Shown: positions 47,641-56,846, counted from the first letter of the stretch. The stretch is 64,000 bases of DNA from Ciceribacter lividus (GCF_003337715.1 NZ_QPIX01000005.1:124001-188000); one strand, 5' to 3'. Numbers and translations: made by a program. Notes: generated by a model not told the origin, from the letters alone.

Positions 47641-48821
47641 GCGCGAGGAGCCTGAAGATCGCGGTCATCGCGGGAGAGGTCTCCGGCGATCTTCTGGGCG
47701 GCGATCTCGTGGCAGCGCTCAAGACCCGGTACTCCGGTCCGCTTGAGCTGGTAGGTGTTGGCGGCGAGGCGTTGCAGGCGCAGGGCCTGAAATCGTTCTT
47801 CGATTTTTCCGAACTCTCTGTGATGGGACTGACCCAGGTTCTCGCGCGGCTTCCGCGCTTCATCAAGCTCATCTCGTGGACGGCCGACGCGATCATCGCC
47901 GAAAAGCCCGACCTGCTACTGATCGTCGACAGCCCGGACTTCACGCATCGCGTAGCGAAGAAGGTCCGCAAGGCACTGCCCGACCTGCCGGTGGTGGATT
48001 ATGTCTGCCCAAGCGTCTGGGCCTGGAAGGAATACCGCGCTCGCGACATGCTCGCTTACGTCGACCGCGTGCTTGCGATCCTGCCGTTCGAGCCCGAGGT
48101 CATGGAGCGGCTCGGTGGCCCAGAAACCCGCTTCGTCGGCCACCGGCTGACCGCCTATCCTAAACTCGTCGAGACGCGCGCTGCCCGCATCGCAAGGGGC
48201 GTCCCGAGCGGAGGGGCCACGCGGACGGTCCTTCTGCTGCCGGGGTCGCGCAAGGCGGAGGTCGCGACGCTCCTCCCGATCTTTGGCGAAGTCGTGCACC
48301 AGTTCGTCGAGCGCAACGGACCAGCGCGTTTCCTGCTGCCGGCCGTGCCGAAACAGGTGGAGCGGATCCGCGCGATCACCGATGGCTGGACGGTGCGGCC
48401 GGAAATTCTCCTCGGCGAGGAGGACAAGTGGCGGGCCTTCGAAGTCGCCGACGCCGCGCTGGCCGCCTCGGGCACGGTCATCCTGGAGCTCGCGCTCGCC
48501 GGCATCCCGACTGTCTCGGCCTATAAGGCGGACTGGTTGATCACGCTCCTGAGGAATCGCATCAAGGTCTGGTCCGCGGCGCTACCGAATATCATCGCCG
48601 ACTACCCGGTCGTACCGGAATATCTGAACGATGCAGTCCGGCCCGGTCCGCTGGTTCGCTGGCTGGAGCGGCTTTCGGCCGATACGCTCGACCGCAGGGC
48701 CATGCTCGCCGGGTTCGACGAGGTCTGGGCCAGGATGAAGACCGAGACGGCGCCGGGCGAGGCGGCCGCAGCCATCGTTCTCGATCTCCTGCGGCAGAGG
48801 GGTGTTGTCTCTTCGCTCTGA
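47637..48821 (+). CDS. lpxB: Lipid-A-disaccharide synthase
   Basis: A 394-residue GT-B glycosyltransferase that joins lipid X to UDP-diacylglucosamine. It has the N-terminal VIAGEVSGDLLGG (residues 10-22), VDSPDFTHRVAKKV, VCPSVWAWKEYRAR and LLPGSRKAEV. The start is GTG at 47637, overlapping the lpxI stop (GTGA). Last gene of the run; convergent with the COG0523 gene after 27 bases. Confidence 0.96.
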   Translation: MSARSLKIAVIAGEVSGDLLGGDLVAALKTRYSGPLELVGVGGEALQAQGLKSFFDFSELSVMGLTQVLARLPRFIKLISWTADAIIAEKPDLLLIVDSPDFTHRVAKKVRKALPDLPVVDYVCPSVWAWKEYRARDMLAYVDRVLAILPFEPEVMERLGGPETRFVGHRLTAYPKLVETRAARIARGVPSGGATRTVLLLPGSRKAEVATLLPIFGEVVHQFVERNGPARFLLPAVPKQVERIRAITDGWTVRPEILLGEEDKWRAFEVADAALAASGTVILELALAGIPTVSAYKADWLITLLRNRIKVWSAALPNIIADYPVVPEYLNDAVRPGPLVRWLERLSADTLDRRAMLAGFDEVWARMKTETAPGEAAAAIVLDLLRQRGVVSSL

Positions 48822-48848
48822 AACGGGCGTCCGTGGAGACGCGCGCCG

Positions 48849-50048
48849 CTACGCACGCGTCGCCCAGGAGGCGAACGGATCGGGCAGGTTGCGCCACGCC
48901 TCCGGCGTGAAACCGTCCGCAAGAACGAGGCAGTCGTCGAGTTCGGCGCGGATATCCTTCTCGCTCACGGGATCGCAACCGATGAAGACGAGTTCCTGCC
49001 GGCGGTCGCCCCAGACGGGATCGAGATAGGGCGTCATTGCGCGCAGGAAACCCGGGTCGTCCGGCCATTGTTTGCGCGGCACGGAAGCCCACCAGAGCCC
49101 CATCCGACCGGTGCGGACGAGCGGCCCGGCCTGGCTGAGTTCACCGACATGATGCGGCCGGGTTGCGAGCCAGAAGAAACCCTTGGCACGAATAACTCCC
49201 GGCCATGGGCTGTTGAGGAAAGCCTGAAATCGCGTCGGGTCGAAGGGCGCGCGCGCCTTGTAGACGAAGGAGCGGATACCGTATTCCTCCGTCTCCGGAA
49301 TGTGGTCCTTGAAGCCGTGCAGTTCCTTGAACCATAGCGGATGCGTTTCGGCCTCGGCGAAATCGAAGAGACCGGTTCCGAGGATGTCGCCCGGCGCCAC
49401 CGCTCCGAAATCCGTTTCAATGATCCGCGCATCGGGGTTGAGCCCGGCGATGATCTTGCGGGCGGCGTCACGGTCTTCGGCGCCCGCGAGACCGATCTTG
49501 TTGAGCACAACCACGTCGGCGAACTCGATCTGCTCGACGAGCAGGTCGACGATGGTGCGGGCGTCTCCGGGGCCCGCCGTCTCGCCGCGGTCGGCGAGGA
49601 AGTCGGAAGAGCTGTAGTCACGCAGGAGGTTCGCCGCATCGACCACGGTGACCATGGTGTCGAGCCGGGCGATATCGGAGAGGCTCATGCCGCTCTCGTC
49701 GCGGAATTCGAAAGTGGCGGCGATCGGCAACGGCTCGGCGATACCGGTCGCCTCGATCAGCAGGTAGTCGAAACGTCCCTGCGCGGCGAGGTCGCGCACC
49801 TCAGTGAGAAGATCATCACGCAGCGTGCAACAGATGCAGCCGTTGCTCATCTCCACGAGCTGTTCGTCGGTGCGGGAAAGGGCGGCGTCCCCGCCGCGCA
49901 CCAGCGCGGCATCGATGTTGATCTCGCTCATGTCGTTGACGATAACGGCAACCCTGAGGCCGCTGCGGTTCCGCAGCACATGATTGAGCAGGGTCGTTTT
50001 GCCGGCGCCCAGGAAGCCCGAAAGGACGGTGACGGGGAGCTTGTTCAT
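48849..50048 (-). CDS. COG0523 GTPase, zinc-related metallochaperone
   Basis: A 399-residue CobW/COG0523 P-loop GTPase. The N-terminal Walker A is [16 protein letters not shown], the metal-binding CxCC motif is [11 protein letters not shown] (about 70-80), and [15 protein letters not shown] follows. A putative Zur operator 25 bases upstream and placement next to znuACB make it a zinc-responsive member (ZigA/ZagA type). The family acts as a chaperone delivering zinc to apoproteins under limitation. Confidence 0.9.
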   Translation of the reverse strand: MNKLPVTVLSGFLGAGKTTLLNHVLRNRSGLRVAVIVNDMSEINIDAALVRGGDAALSRTDEQLVEMSNGCICCTLRDDLLTEVRDLAAQGRFDYLLIEATGIAEPLPIAATFEFRDESGMSLSDIARLDTMVTVVDAANLLRDYSSSDFLADRGETAGPGDARTIVDLLVEQIEFADVVVLNKIGLAGAEDRDAARKIIAGLNPDARIIETDFGAVAPGDILGTGLFDFAEAETHPLWFKELHGFKDHIPETEEYGIRSFVYKARAPFDPTRFQAFLNSPWPGVIRAKGFFWLATRPHHVGELSQAGPLVRTGRMGLWWASVPRKQWPDDPGFLRAMTPYLDPVWGDRRQELVFIGCDPVSEKDIRAELDDCLVLADGFTPEAWRNLPDPFASWATRA

Positions 50049-50072
50049 TGGGTCTGTCCTGCCATTGATGAC

Positions 50073-50085
50073 GTAATACTATAAC
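50073..50085. promoter_or_regulatory. Candidate Zur operator before the COG0523 gene
   Basis: GTAATACTATAAC differs at one position from the site at 51157-51169. It lies 25 bases upstream of the COG0523 ATG, overlapping the expected promoter. Confidence 0.6.
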
Positions 50086-50103
50086 AAGTTGAGCGCAAAA
50101 GAA

Positions 50104-50123
50104 GGCGGATGTCGCCATCCGCC
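50104..50123 (-). terminator. Intrinsic terminator after znuA
   Basis: An 8-bp stem (50104-50111 with 50116-50123), a 4-base loop, and TTCTTTT tail on the minus strand, directly after the znuA stop. Confidence 0.7.
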
Positions 50124-50141
50124 GTCTTCAGTTTCTCCTGA

Positions 50142-51107
50142 TTACCTGGAAAGGCAGTCGACGAGCGAGATCGCCATGGCGCGCAGGAGGTCGCCATAGA
50201 GGGCCGGACCTTCGGCGAGAGCCCCGCCTGCCGGATCGAGCACGCCGGACTTTGCCGCCGTGCCCTCGGTGACGACGTTCAGCAGCTTCGGCTCGAACTG
50301 CGGTTCGGCGAAGACGCATGCCGCGCCGAGTTCGCCGATCTTGGCGTGTATCGCCGAAAGGCGCTCCGCGCCCGGCATCGTCTCGGGGCTCACGGTGACG
50401 GAGCCGGCAACGCGGACGTGATAGCGGTTCTCGAAATACTGGTAGGCGTCATGGAAGACGACGAAGGGCTTGTCCTTGACCGGCGCGATGGTCGCGGCAA
50501 TCTCCCGATCGAGTGCGTCGAGCTGCTTGTCGAGCATTTCGGCATTCTTCCGATAAGCGTCGGCATTGGTCGGGTCTGCGGCGACAAGCGTGTCCCGGAT
50601 CTCGGCGGCCATGGCCTTGGCGTTCATCGGGTCGAGCCAGAGATGCATGTCCGTGCCCCCATGCTCATGCTCGTCATGGTGTTCCGCTTCGCTGCCCGCC
50701 TCGGCAGCATGGTCTTCGTGGTCGCCGTCATCATGGGCCTCGAAGGGGCCACCTTCGCGGAAGGGAAGCTTGACGAGCCCGGGTGCGTCACTCAGGGCGA
50801 CGACCTTGGCGTCGCCCGGCAGCGCTTCGAGCGGCTTGTCGAGGAATGCCTCGAAATCGTGCCCGATCCAGAAGACGACGTCGGCATCCTCGAGCTTCTG
50901 TGCGTCCGATGGCTTCAACGAGTAGGTATGCGGCGAGGCGGCGCCGCCGACGATGAGTGCGGGCTCGCCCACACCTTGCATGATTGCGGCGACCAGCGAA
51001 TGCACCGGCTTGACCGAAGCGACGACCCGAACCTCGGCTGCGGCGAGGGAGGGCATGACGAGCAGCGCGGCGACCGATGCTGCCGCGCGGAAGAGGCTTT
51101 GATTCAT
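50142..51107 (-). CDS. znuA: Zinc ABC transporter, periplasmic binding protein ZnuA
   Basis: A 321-residue cluster A-I metal-binding protein with signal peptide MNQSLFRAAASVAALLVMPSLAAA. Metal-ligand histidines lie in VKPVHSLVAAIM, MHLWLDPMNAK and FHDAYQYF. A His/Asp/Glu-rich loop (about residues 120-150, with EHHDEHEHGG) is characteristic of zinc-specific ZnuA. ATG 51107 follows AGGAGC. It is divergent from znuC. Confidence 0.95.
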   Translation of the reverse strand: MNQSLFRAAASVAALLVMPSLAAAEVRVVASVKPVHSLVAAIMQGVGEPALIVGGAASPHTYSLKPSDAQKLEDADVVFWIGHDFEAFLDKPLEALPGDAKVVALSDAPGLVKLPFREGGPFEAHDDGDHEDHAAEAGSEAEHHDEHEHGGTDMHLWLDPMNAKAMAAEIRDTLVAADPTNADAYRKNAEMLDKQLDALDREIAATIAPVKDKPFVVFHDAYQYFENRYHVRVAGSVTVSPETMPGAERLSAIHAKIGELGAACVFAEPQFEPKLLNVVTEGTAAKSGVLDPAGGALAEGPALYGDLLRAMAISLVDCLSR

Positions 51108-51132
51108 TTCGAGGCTCCTGCTTGCGAACGGT

Positions 51133-51149
51133 ATGTAATGTTATTACAT
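51133..51149. promoter_or_regulatory. Candidate Zur operator, znuA side
   Basis: ATGTAATGTTATTACAT is an almost perfect 7-3-7 palindrome, 26 bases upstream of the znuA ATG in the divergent znuA/znuC promoter region. Confidence 0.75.
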
Positions 51150-51156
51150 CAATTGC

Positions 51157-51169
51157 GTAATGCTATAAC
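51157..51169. promoter_or_regulatory. Candidate Zur operator, znuC side
   Basis: GTAATGCTATAAC, 41 bases upstream of znuC, shares its core with the site at 51133-51149 and 12 of 13 bases with the COG0523 site at 50073-50085. Confidence 0.6.
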
Positions 51170-51210
51170 GTGTGTCATAGCCGTTCGCAACAGCAAAACG
51201 TCAGGTCACC

Positions 51211-52137
51211 ATGCTTCATTCTGCCAAACCGGGCGGCAAGCCGCTCGTCAGTCTCTCCGGCGCCGGCGTTCGCCGTAACGGTCGCTGGCTCGTCCGCGGC
51301 GTCGATTTCACCGTTCACCGCAGCGAGATCGTGACCCTGATCGGGCCGAACGGATCGGGAAAGTCGACCAGCGCCAAGATGGCGATCGGTGTCTTGCGGC
51401 CGGACGAAGGGCAGGCGGTGCGCGAGCCGGGCCTGACCGTCGGATATGTCCCGCAGAAGCTCGCCGTCGACTGGACGATGCCGCTCACCGTGCGTCGGCT
51501 GATGACGCTGACTGGCAGGCTTTCCGAACGAGACATCCTCGAAGCGCTGGATGCCGTCGGCATCGCCCATCTTGCAGGTGCCGAGGTCCAGCACCTTTCG
51601 GGAGGTGAGTTCCAGCGCGCCCTGCTGGCAAGGGCGATCGCCCGCAAGCCCGACCTGCTGGTGCTCGACGAGCCGCTCCAGGGTGTGGATTTTGCCGGAG
51701 AGATTGCCCTTTACGATCTCATCACCTCGATCCGCAACCGCACCGGCTGCGGCATCCTGCTGGTTTCTCACGACCTGCATGTCGTCATGGCGGAGACGGA
51801 CACGGTCATCTGCCTCAACGGCCACGTCTGCTGTCGCGGCACGCCGGCCCATGTCAGCCAGAGCCCGGAATATATGCGCCTCTTCGGGGCAAGGGCGGCC
51901 GGTACGCTCGCCGTCTACCGTCACGAACACGACCATACCCATCTGCCGGACGGGCGGGTACTCCATGCCGACGGTTCGGTGACGGAACACTGCTATCCCG
52001 GCGACGGCCATCACGGCCACGCGGGACACGATCATCACGATCACGGTCATGACCACGATCATGACGGCGCCCATCAGCATGAGGCTGCCAGCGGCCCGGC
52101 GCACGGCGAAGAAAGAAGGGGCGACCGCCATGCTTGA
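51211..52137 (+). CDS. znuC: Zinc ABC transporter, ATPase ZnuC with His-rich tail
   Basis: A 308-residue ABC ATPase: Walker A GPNGSGKST, signature LSGGEFQRALLARAI, Walker B LLVLDEPLQGVD and switch LVSHDLHVVM. After residue 250 it carries a striking His/Asp/Gly-rich tail (GDGHHGHAGHDHHDHGHDHD), which could hold zinc on the cytoplasmic side. Compared with the usual 250-residue ZnuC it is extended. Overlaps znuB by eight bases. Confidence 0.95.
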   Translation: MLHSAKPGGKPLVSLSGAGVRRNGRWLVRGVDFTVHRSEIVTLIGPNGSGKSTSAKMAIGVLRPDEGQAVREPGLTVGYVPQKLAVDWTMPLTVRRLMTLTGRLSERDILEALDAVGIAHLAGAEVQHLSGGEFQRALLARAIARKPDLLVLDEPLQGVDFAGEIALYDLITSIRNRTGCGILLVSHDLHVVMAETDTVICLNGHVCCRGTPAHVSQSPEYMRLFGARAAGTLAVYRHEHDHTHLPDGRVLHADGSVTEHCYPGDGHHGHAGHDHHDHGHDHDHDGAHQHEAASGPAHGEERRGDRHA

Positions 52138-52939
52138 CGACTTCTTCACCCGCGCGCTGATCGCCGGCATCGGTCTCGCTCTGACGACCGGGCCGCTCGG
52201 CTGCTTCGTGGTCTGGCGGCGAATGGCCTATTTTGGTGACACCATGGCGCATTCCGCCCTGCTCGGGGTTGCCCTCTCGCTGCTCTTTTCGGTGAACCTG
52301 ATGGCGAGCGTGTTCGCGGTCGCGGTCACGGTCTCGCTGGTCCTTCTCCTCCTGCAGCGTCGGCAGGCGCTTTCCGCCGATGCACTGCTCGGCATACTGA
52401 GCCACGCGACGCTCGCCGTCGGCCTCGTCATGGTCGCCTTCATGTCCTGGGTGCGCTTCGATCTCATCGCCTTCCTGTTCGGCGACATTCTCGCGGTTAC
52501 GCCCACCGACATTGCGATCATCTGGGGCGGCGGAGCGGCGGTGCTGGCTCTTGTTGCCTGGCTCTGGCGACCGCTGCTTGCGGCGACCGTCAATCCCGAG
52601 GTTGCTGAGGCGGAGGGCATGCATCCAGAACGGTCACGGCTGGCCTTCATGCTGCTGATGGCGCTCGTGATCGCGATTGCGATGAAGATCGTAGGGATCA
52701 TGCTGATCACGTCGCTCCTGATCATCCCGGCGGCGGCCGCACGTCGCTTTTCGTCGACGCCGGAGATGATGGCCGTGCTCGCCTCGCTGATCGGCGCGCT
52801 TGCCGTCGCAGGCGGCCTGTTTGGATCGCTGACCTATGACACGCCGTCGGGACCGTCGATTGTCGTCGCGGCGACGGTCCTGTTTCTCGCAAGCCTGCTG
52901 CCCTTCAGGCTGCGGCGTGCCGAGACCACAGCCCGTTGA
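52130..52939 (+). CDS. znuB: Zinc ABC transporter, permease ZnuB
   Basis: A 269-residue ABC-3 family permease with about eight hydrophobic segments (FFTRALIAGIGLALTTGPLG, MAYFGDTMAHSALLGVALSL). ATG 52130 lies inside the znuC end, so translation is coupled. It is followed by zur after 22 bases. Confidence 0.95.
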   Translation: MLDDFFTRALIAGIGLALTTGPLGCFVVWRRMAYFGDTMAHSALLGVALSLLFSVNLMASVFAVAVTVSLVLLLLQRRQALSADALLGILSHATLAVGLVMVAFMSWVRFDLIAFLFGDILAVTPTDIAIIWGGGAAVLALVAWLWRPLLAATVNPEVAEAEGMHPERSRLAFMLLMALVIAIAMKIVGIMLITSLLIIPAAAARRFSSTPEMMAVLASLIGALAVAGGLFGSLTYDTPSGPSIVVAATVLFLASLLPFRLRRAETTAR

Positions 52940-52961
52940 GAAAGTGAACCCGGAGGAGACC

Positions 52962-53357
52962 ATGACCACACCGCAACTGACGCGCAATCAGTCTCTCGTC
53001 TTCGACACGCTCATGCGGTCGGAAGGGCCGATGTCGGCCTATACGATCCTCGACCGGCTGCGTGATCACGGGTTTCGGGCGCCTCTGCAGGTCTACCGCG
53101 CGCTTGAGAAGCTGGTGGAATTCGGGTTGGTCCATCGCCTTGAGAGCATCAACGCCTTCGTTGCCTGCTCCCATCCGGCGGAAGAGTGCTGCCGGCACGG
53201 CACGGTCGCCTTCGCGATCTGTAACAGCTGCGGCGGCGTCACCGAGTTTCACGACCACTCGATCGACCACCGGCTCTCCGAATGGGCCAAGGGACAACAG
53301 TTCAAGGCGGAGAAGACGACCATCGAGATCCGCGGTCTCTGCCGCCAGTGTAGCTGA
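52962..53357 (+). CDS. zur: Zinc uptake regulator Zur (Fur family)
   Basis: A 131-residue Fur-family repressor: winged helix in the first 80 residues (AYTILDRLRDHGFRAPLQVYRALEKL), the H-x2-C region (CSHPAEECCRHGTVAF), and structural zinc cysteines ICNSCGG and CRQCS at the C-terminus. Located at the end of the znuCB unit, so it is probably autoregulated through the 51133-51169 operators. The long upstream frame is not used; ATG 52962 follows GGAGGAG. Confidence 0.93.
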   Translation: MTTPQLTRNQSLVFDTLMRSEGPMSAYTILDRLRDHGFRAPLQVYRALEKLVEFGLVHRLESINAFVACSHPAEECCRHGTVAFAICNSCGGVTEFHDHSIDHRLSEWAKGQQFKAEKTTIEIRGLCRQCS

Positions 53358-53377
53358 GGGGAGGCGATAAGTGCCCC

Positions 53378-53905
53378 TCAGAGAGGCCGCAGCTCGCGCG
53401 CAAACCGCTGCCAGTTGCGGACGTAGTTCTCGGCCGAGAGCCTGAGGCCCGCGGCGGCCCGCTCGTCGAGCGTGCGAACGATCCGCGCCGGCGAGCCGAC
53501 GATCAGTGAATTGTCGGGAAATTCCTTGCCTTCCGTCACCAGTGCGTTGGCTCCGATCAGGCAGTTGTTGCCGATCTTCGCGCCGTTGAGCACCGTCGCC
53601 CCCATGCCGATCAGCGAATTGTCGCCGATCGTGCAGCCGTGGATGATCGCGTGATGGCCGATCGTGCAGCCCTTGCCGATCCGCACCGGAAAGCCCGGAT
53701 CGACGTGTACCATGGCGCCTTCCTGGATATTGCTGCCGTCGCCGATCACGATCGGCTCGTTGTCGCCGCGCAATACCGATCCGAACCAGATTCCGACGTC
53801 GAGCCCGAGTTCGACCTGGCCGATCACATGGGCATCGGGCGCAATCCAGAAGCGCTCGGCGGCGGGCGTCTTCGGGACGAAGTTTCCGAGCGCATAAAGG
53901 GGCAT
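53378..53905 (-). CDS. Gamma-carbonic anhydrase family protein
   Basis: A 175-residue left-handed beta-helix protein of the YrdA/PaaY type. Hexapeptide repeats run from about residue 30, and metal-ligand histidines lie in AMVHVDPGF and IGHHAIIHGCTIGD. It may hydrate CO2, but many members lack activity; zinc dependence would link it to the neighbouring island. Convergent with zur. Confidence 0.85.
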   Translation of the reverse strand: MPLYALGNFVPKTPAAERFWIAPDAHVIGQVELGLDVGIWFGSVLRGDNEPIVIGDGSNIQEGAMVHVDPGFPVRIGKGCTIGHHAIIHGCTIGDNSLIGMGATVLNGAKIGNNCLIGANALVTEGKEFPDNSLIVGSPARIVRTLDERAAAGLRLSAENYVRNWQRFARELRPL

Positions 53906-53946
53906 TGCGGCACTCCGTGCTACCGGCTGGCGTTGGTTGCGTGGCT

Positions 53947-54114
53947 TCAGCGAAGTCTCAGCACCACCGGCGCGCGGCCTCCGGGTGCGCAGACATGCAG
54001 GTGGATATTGGCTTCCGGCTGCGAGTAGCGCCAGGCGCGCGCGCCGTGGCAGAGGAGAAGACCGATCAGGTCCTTCGTCATCGACCTTTTCCGACCGAGA
54101 TCGGCGATCCGCAT
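53947..54114 (-). CDS. Possible small basic protein
   Basis: A 55-residue ORF, MRIADLGRKRSMTKDLIG onward, in the gap between the carbonic anhydrase and dac genes. Support: a GAGGCGG Shine-Dalgarno five bases before the ATG, a strongly G/C-biased third position and a plausible C-terminus. No known family. The open frame extends to 54210, but that part forms a hairpin (54152-54186). Treat as hypothetical. Confidence 0.4.
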   Translation of the reverse strand: MRIADLGRKRSMTKDLIGLLLCHGARAWRYSQPEANIHLHVCAPGGRAPVVLRLR

Positions 54115-54151
54115 CGCCGCCTCGTGGAGTGGATGCAACGTGTTACGGCTA

Positions 54152-54186
54152 GGCCTTCTCGCCTCTCCGCCATGGGGCGAGAGGCC
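54152..54186. other. Hairpin upstream of the small ORF
   Basis: Arms 54152-54163 and 54176-54186 form an 11-bp stem with one bulge, in the gap between the small ORF and dac. It may act as a terminator or processing site for the dac transcript. Confidence 0.45.
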
Positions 54187-54261
54187 GAAGCTGTTCTCGT
54201 TCGATGCCATGTCTGCTACCTCGTACTCACTACATTTCGAGGTGGCCGACGGGCGTCCTGC

Positions 54262-55770
54262 TTACTGCAGGGAAGCCCAACAGCCAAATCCTTTGCTCTT
54301 CAGCGCCTTGCACGCGTTCACGGCTGCCTTCTGGTCGGCGAACCCGCCGAAGCGTGCACGGTGGACCTGTTCGGAACCGCTGCCATAGGCGACGGTGAAG
54401 GGGGAGGCGGAACGCAATACCTTGCCGCCTTCGTCCTGCGCCTTGCGCAGAAGCTCCATTGCGAGTTTCTTGTCGGCCGCGGCGCCGATCTGGATCACCC
54501 ATCCCGACGGGGCCTTCGGGGTCGAAGCGGTCACGGTGTTGTCGATCTCATCGATAGCAGGCGCAGGCGCCGCAACCGGTTCGAGAGACGCCTGCTCGTT
54601 CGTGACGCGGGCGGTCTTCAGGCTCGATTCCGGCATATAGGCAGGCGCGGGCTCGGGCACCGGAAGGCTGGCGGCTGCCGGAGCGGCGACGGGAGCGGTG
54701 ACGGCTTCCAGCGCAGGACTGGCGCTGCCCGTGCTCGCGTAGGCGGTCTGCATGCCGGCCGGTTCGTAACGGATTTCCGGAAGCGGGCCGCGCGAGGGAA
54801 GATCGACGGCAGACGCAGAAGCGGATGCCGCGGCCGCCGAAGGCTCTGCCGAGAGGGGCGCTTCCGGTGCGATGGTCGATTCGCTGCGGGCAACGACAAA
54901 ATCGCCAGTGCCGGACCGCGAGGCTTTCGGAAGGTAGCGAAGCACGAGCTGCTTCATCGTCTCGTTGCGCTTGGCGCCGGAGGAGGACCCCATGACGACG
55001 CCGACGATCGAGTGGCCGTCCGCCTGGGCCGACGTCACGAGATTGAAGCCGGCGGCACGCGTATACCCGGTCTTGATGCCGTCGACGCCACGAACGGCAC
55101 CGAGCAGGCGATTGTGATTGCCGATCACCTGATTACCGAACTTGAAACTGCGGGCCGAAAAGTACCCGTAGTACTGCGGGAAATGCTGGCGCAGCGCGAT
55201 GCCGAGGCGCGCCTGGTCACGCGCGGTGGTCATCTGCGCGGTGTTCGGCAGGCCGTTGGCGTTGCGGTAGGTCGTCTTGCTCATGCCGAGGCTGCGGGCC
55301 TTGGCGGTCATCATCTTGGCGAAACGGGCTTCCGAACCGCCGAGGTACTCGCCGAGGGCCGTCGCGATGTCGTTCGCCGAGCGGGTGACGAGTGCAAGGA
55401 TCGCCTGCTCGACGGTTACCGAGCGACCGGCGCCGACGCCAAGCTTGGACGGCGGTTCGGCCGCGGCATTGGCGGAAACCGGGACGCGGCTGTTCAGGCC
55501 GATCTTGCCAGAATTCAGGGCCTCGAAGGTCAGATAGAGCGTCATCATCTTGGTGAGTGACGCAGGGTAGCGCAGGCTGTCGGCGTTCTCGCTGTAGAGC
55601 ACCTTGCCGGTATTGGCGTCGATCACGATGCCGGCATAGGTCGGGGCCGCATTCGCCGGCGCGCAGACAATGAACAACAGCGCCGAGAAAGCCATGGCAG
55701 TCACCATCACCTTGCGTGCCGACGCCGAGAGGATGGAGGTCAAGCCTTGGAAATACCTGATATTTTTCAC
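54262..55770 (-). CDS. D-alanyl-D-alanine carboxypeptidase with SPOR domain
   Basis: A 502-residue penicillin-binding protein of the DacA/C class. It has a signal peptide ending ANA, SLTKM (SxxK nucleophile near residue 70), SAN at about 131 and DGIKTGYTRAAG (KTG), followed by an Ala/Pro-rich linker and a C-terminal SPOR domain (GWVIQIGAAADKKLAMELLR) that targets septal peptidoglycan. The start is GTG at 55770; a later ATG (55707) would still keep the signal peptide. The SPOR fusion is common in rhizobia but unlike E. coli PBP5. Confidence 0.93.
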   Translation of the reverse strand: MKNIRYFQGLTSILSASARKVMVTAMAFSALLFIVCAPANAAPTYAGIVIDANTGKVLYSENADSLRYPASLTKMMTLYLTFEALNSGKIGLNSRVPVSANAAAEPPSKLGVGAGRSVTVEQAILALVTRSANDIATALGEYLGGSEARFAKMMTAKARSLGMSKTTYRNANGLPNTAQMTTARDQARLGIALRQHFPQYYGYFSARSFKFGNQVIGNHNRLLGAVRGVDGIKTGYTRAAGFNLVTSAQADGHSIVGVVMGSSSGAKRNETMKQLVLRYLPKASRSGTGDFVVARSESTIAPEAPLSAEPSAAAASASASAVDLPSRGPLPEIRYEPAGMQTAYASTGSASPALEAVTAPVAAPAAASLPVPEPAPAYMPESSLKTARVTNEQASLEPVAAPAPAIDEIDNTVTASTPKAPSGWVIQIGAAADKKLAMELLRKAQDEGGKVLRSASPFTVAYGSGSEQVHRARFGGFADQKAAVNACKALKSKGFGCWASLQ

Positions 55771-55863
55771 CGCGAAACTCTTCGTATGCTAACGACGACG
55801 AATTGAGCGCGCCCCCACGCGACCATTTCGCCAGAGCTTACGGCGGCAGCCTTACCAAGAGGT

Positions 55864-56661
55864 TTATAATGAATCATTTCTTGCTGGTTCATCTGCAATT
55901 TTAGTGAAAGCAGATGAAGACGCCGCCGAATGATCGAGATGAGAAGTGACGTAGGTGCGAACAGCCGTATCGATCGCGCTCCAGTCGGAAAGGAGGGCGC
56001 TCGAGAACCGGTAGAGGACGCTGAGGTCGCGGCCGACATGGATGTCCCTCTGGCAGTCGCCGCTGCTGGCCGGCGTTCCTTCGGGAGGGAGGATGCAGCG
56101 GACCGCGAAATCGGACTCTCCTGGACGATGGGCGGTGAGGAGGACCTCGTTGCCATATCCGGCATCGGATTTCAGGCGGTGCAGGGTAAGTCCGTGTGGA
56201 CCGTTTTCGGGTGGCCCCTCGAAAAGATGGCTGTAGATCGGCTCCACGCGTCCGGACATGTCGCGGGACATCGTGCTTTGCGACAGCTGTACGAAGATGA
56301 GTCCGTCGGGCTGGGTGACGTCGTCGAAGCGCGCGCGCAACTCACTGCGATACCCCGACATCTCCGGCCAGAGCAGGTAGAGATCGGCGCGTTCCGCGGG
56401 GCCGTCGCGGCGCTGGGCCTCGAAGCGGATCGTGTTGGCGGTCAGGCGAAGCTGATCCTGCCCGATTGTTATCAGAAAGGCCTGCGTGCTGTCGCTGTGT
56501 CCCGCAAGCGCCAGTTCGGCACCCAGTCGTCGGCCGCCGAGATTGATCACAACGGAGAGCGCGGCAAGGACCGCGATGAGCGCGGTCGCGGTGTAGACGA
56601 ACCGGTTGGATATCAGGGGCAGATGCTCGGAGGTTTGTCCAGGTGCAGCCGACTTCTTCAT
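55864..56661 (-). CDS. Single-span membrane protein of unknown function
   Basis: A 265-residue protein: MKKSAAPGQTSEHLPLISNR, then one membrane helix (about 22-40, VYTATALIAVLAALSVVIN), and a large probably periplasmic domain with no recognised family. The domain is rich in charged residues and has a paired-cysteine look (CILPP and CQRD). ATG 56661 is preferred; the longer frame upstream crosses non-coding sequence. Confidence 0.65.
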   Translation of the reverse strand: MKKSAAPGQTSEHLPLISNRFVYTATALIAVLAALSVVINLGGRRLGAELALAGHSDSTQAFLITIGQDQLRLTANTIRFEAQRRDGPAERADLYLLWPEMSGYRSELRARFDDVTQPDGLIFVQLSQSTMSRDMSGRVEPIYSHLFEGPPENGPHGLTLHRLKSDAGYGNEVLLTAHRPGESDFAVRCILPPEGTPASSGDCQRDIHVGRDLSVLYRFSSALLSDWSAIDTAVRTYVTSHLDHSAASSSAFTKIADEPARNDSL

Positions 56662-56846
56662 GTGACGTCCCGTCCGCCGGCAGTCGCTGATGCAGTCTGT
56701 TACGCGAGACCAGAGGGGAGGCCCGTCTACGTCGGCGGGCGGAGCATCACGCGCTGCGAATGATACAGTGCCTGAAGAAATAGTCGGATGATGGTTAATG
56801 CCGCGTAAAAGGGGCGAATTGCCTCGCACGCCGGTCTGGAAGGCGA

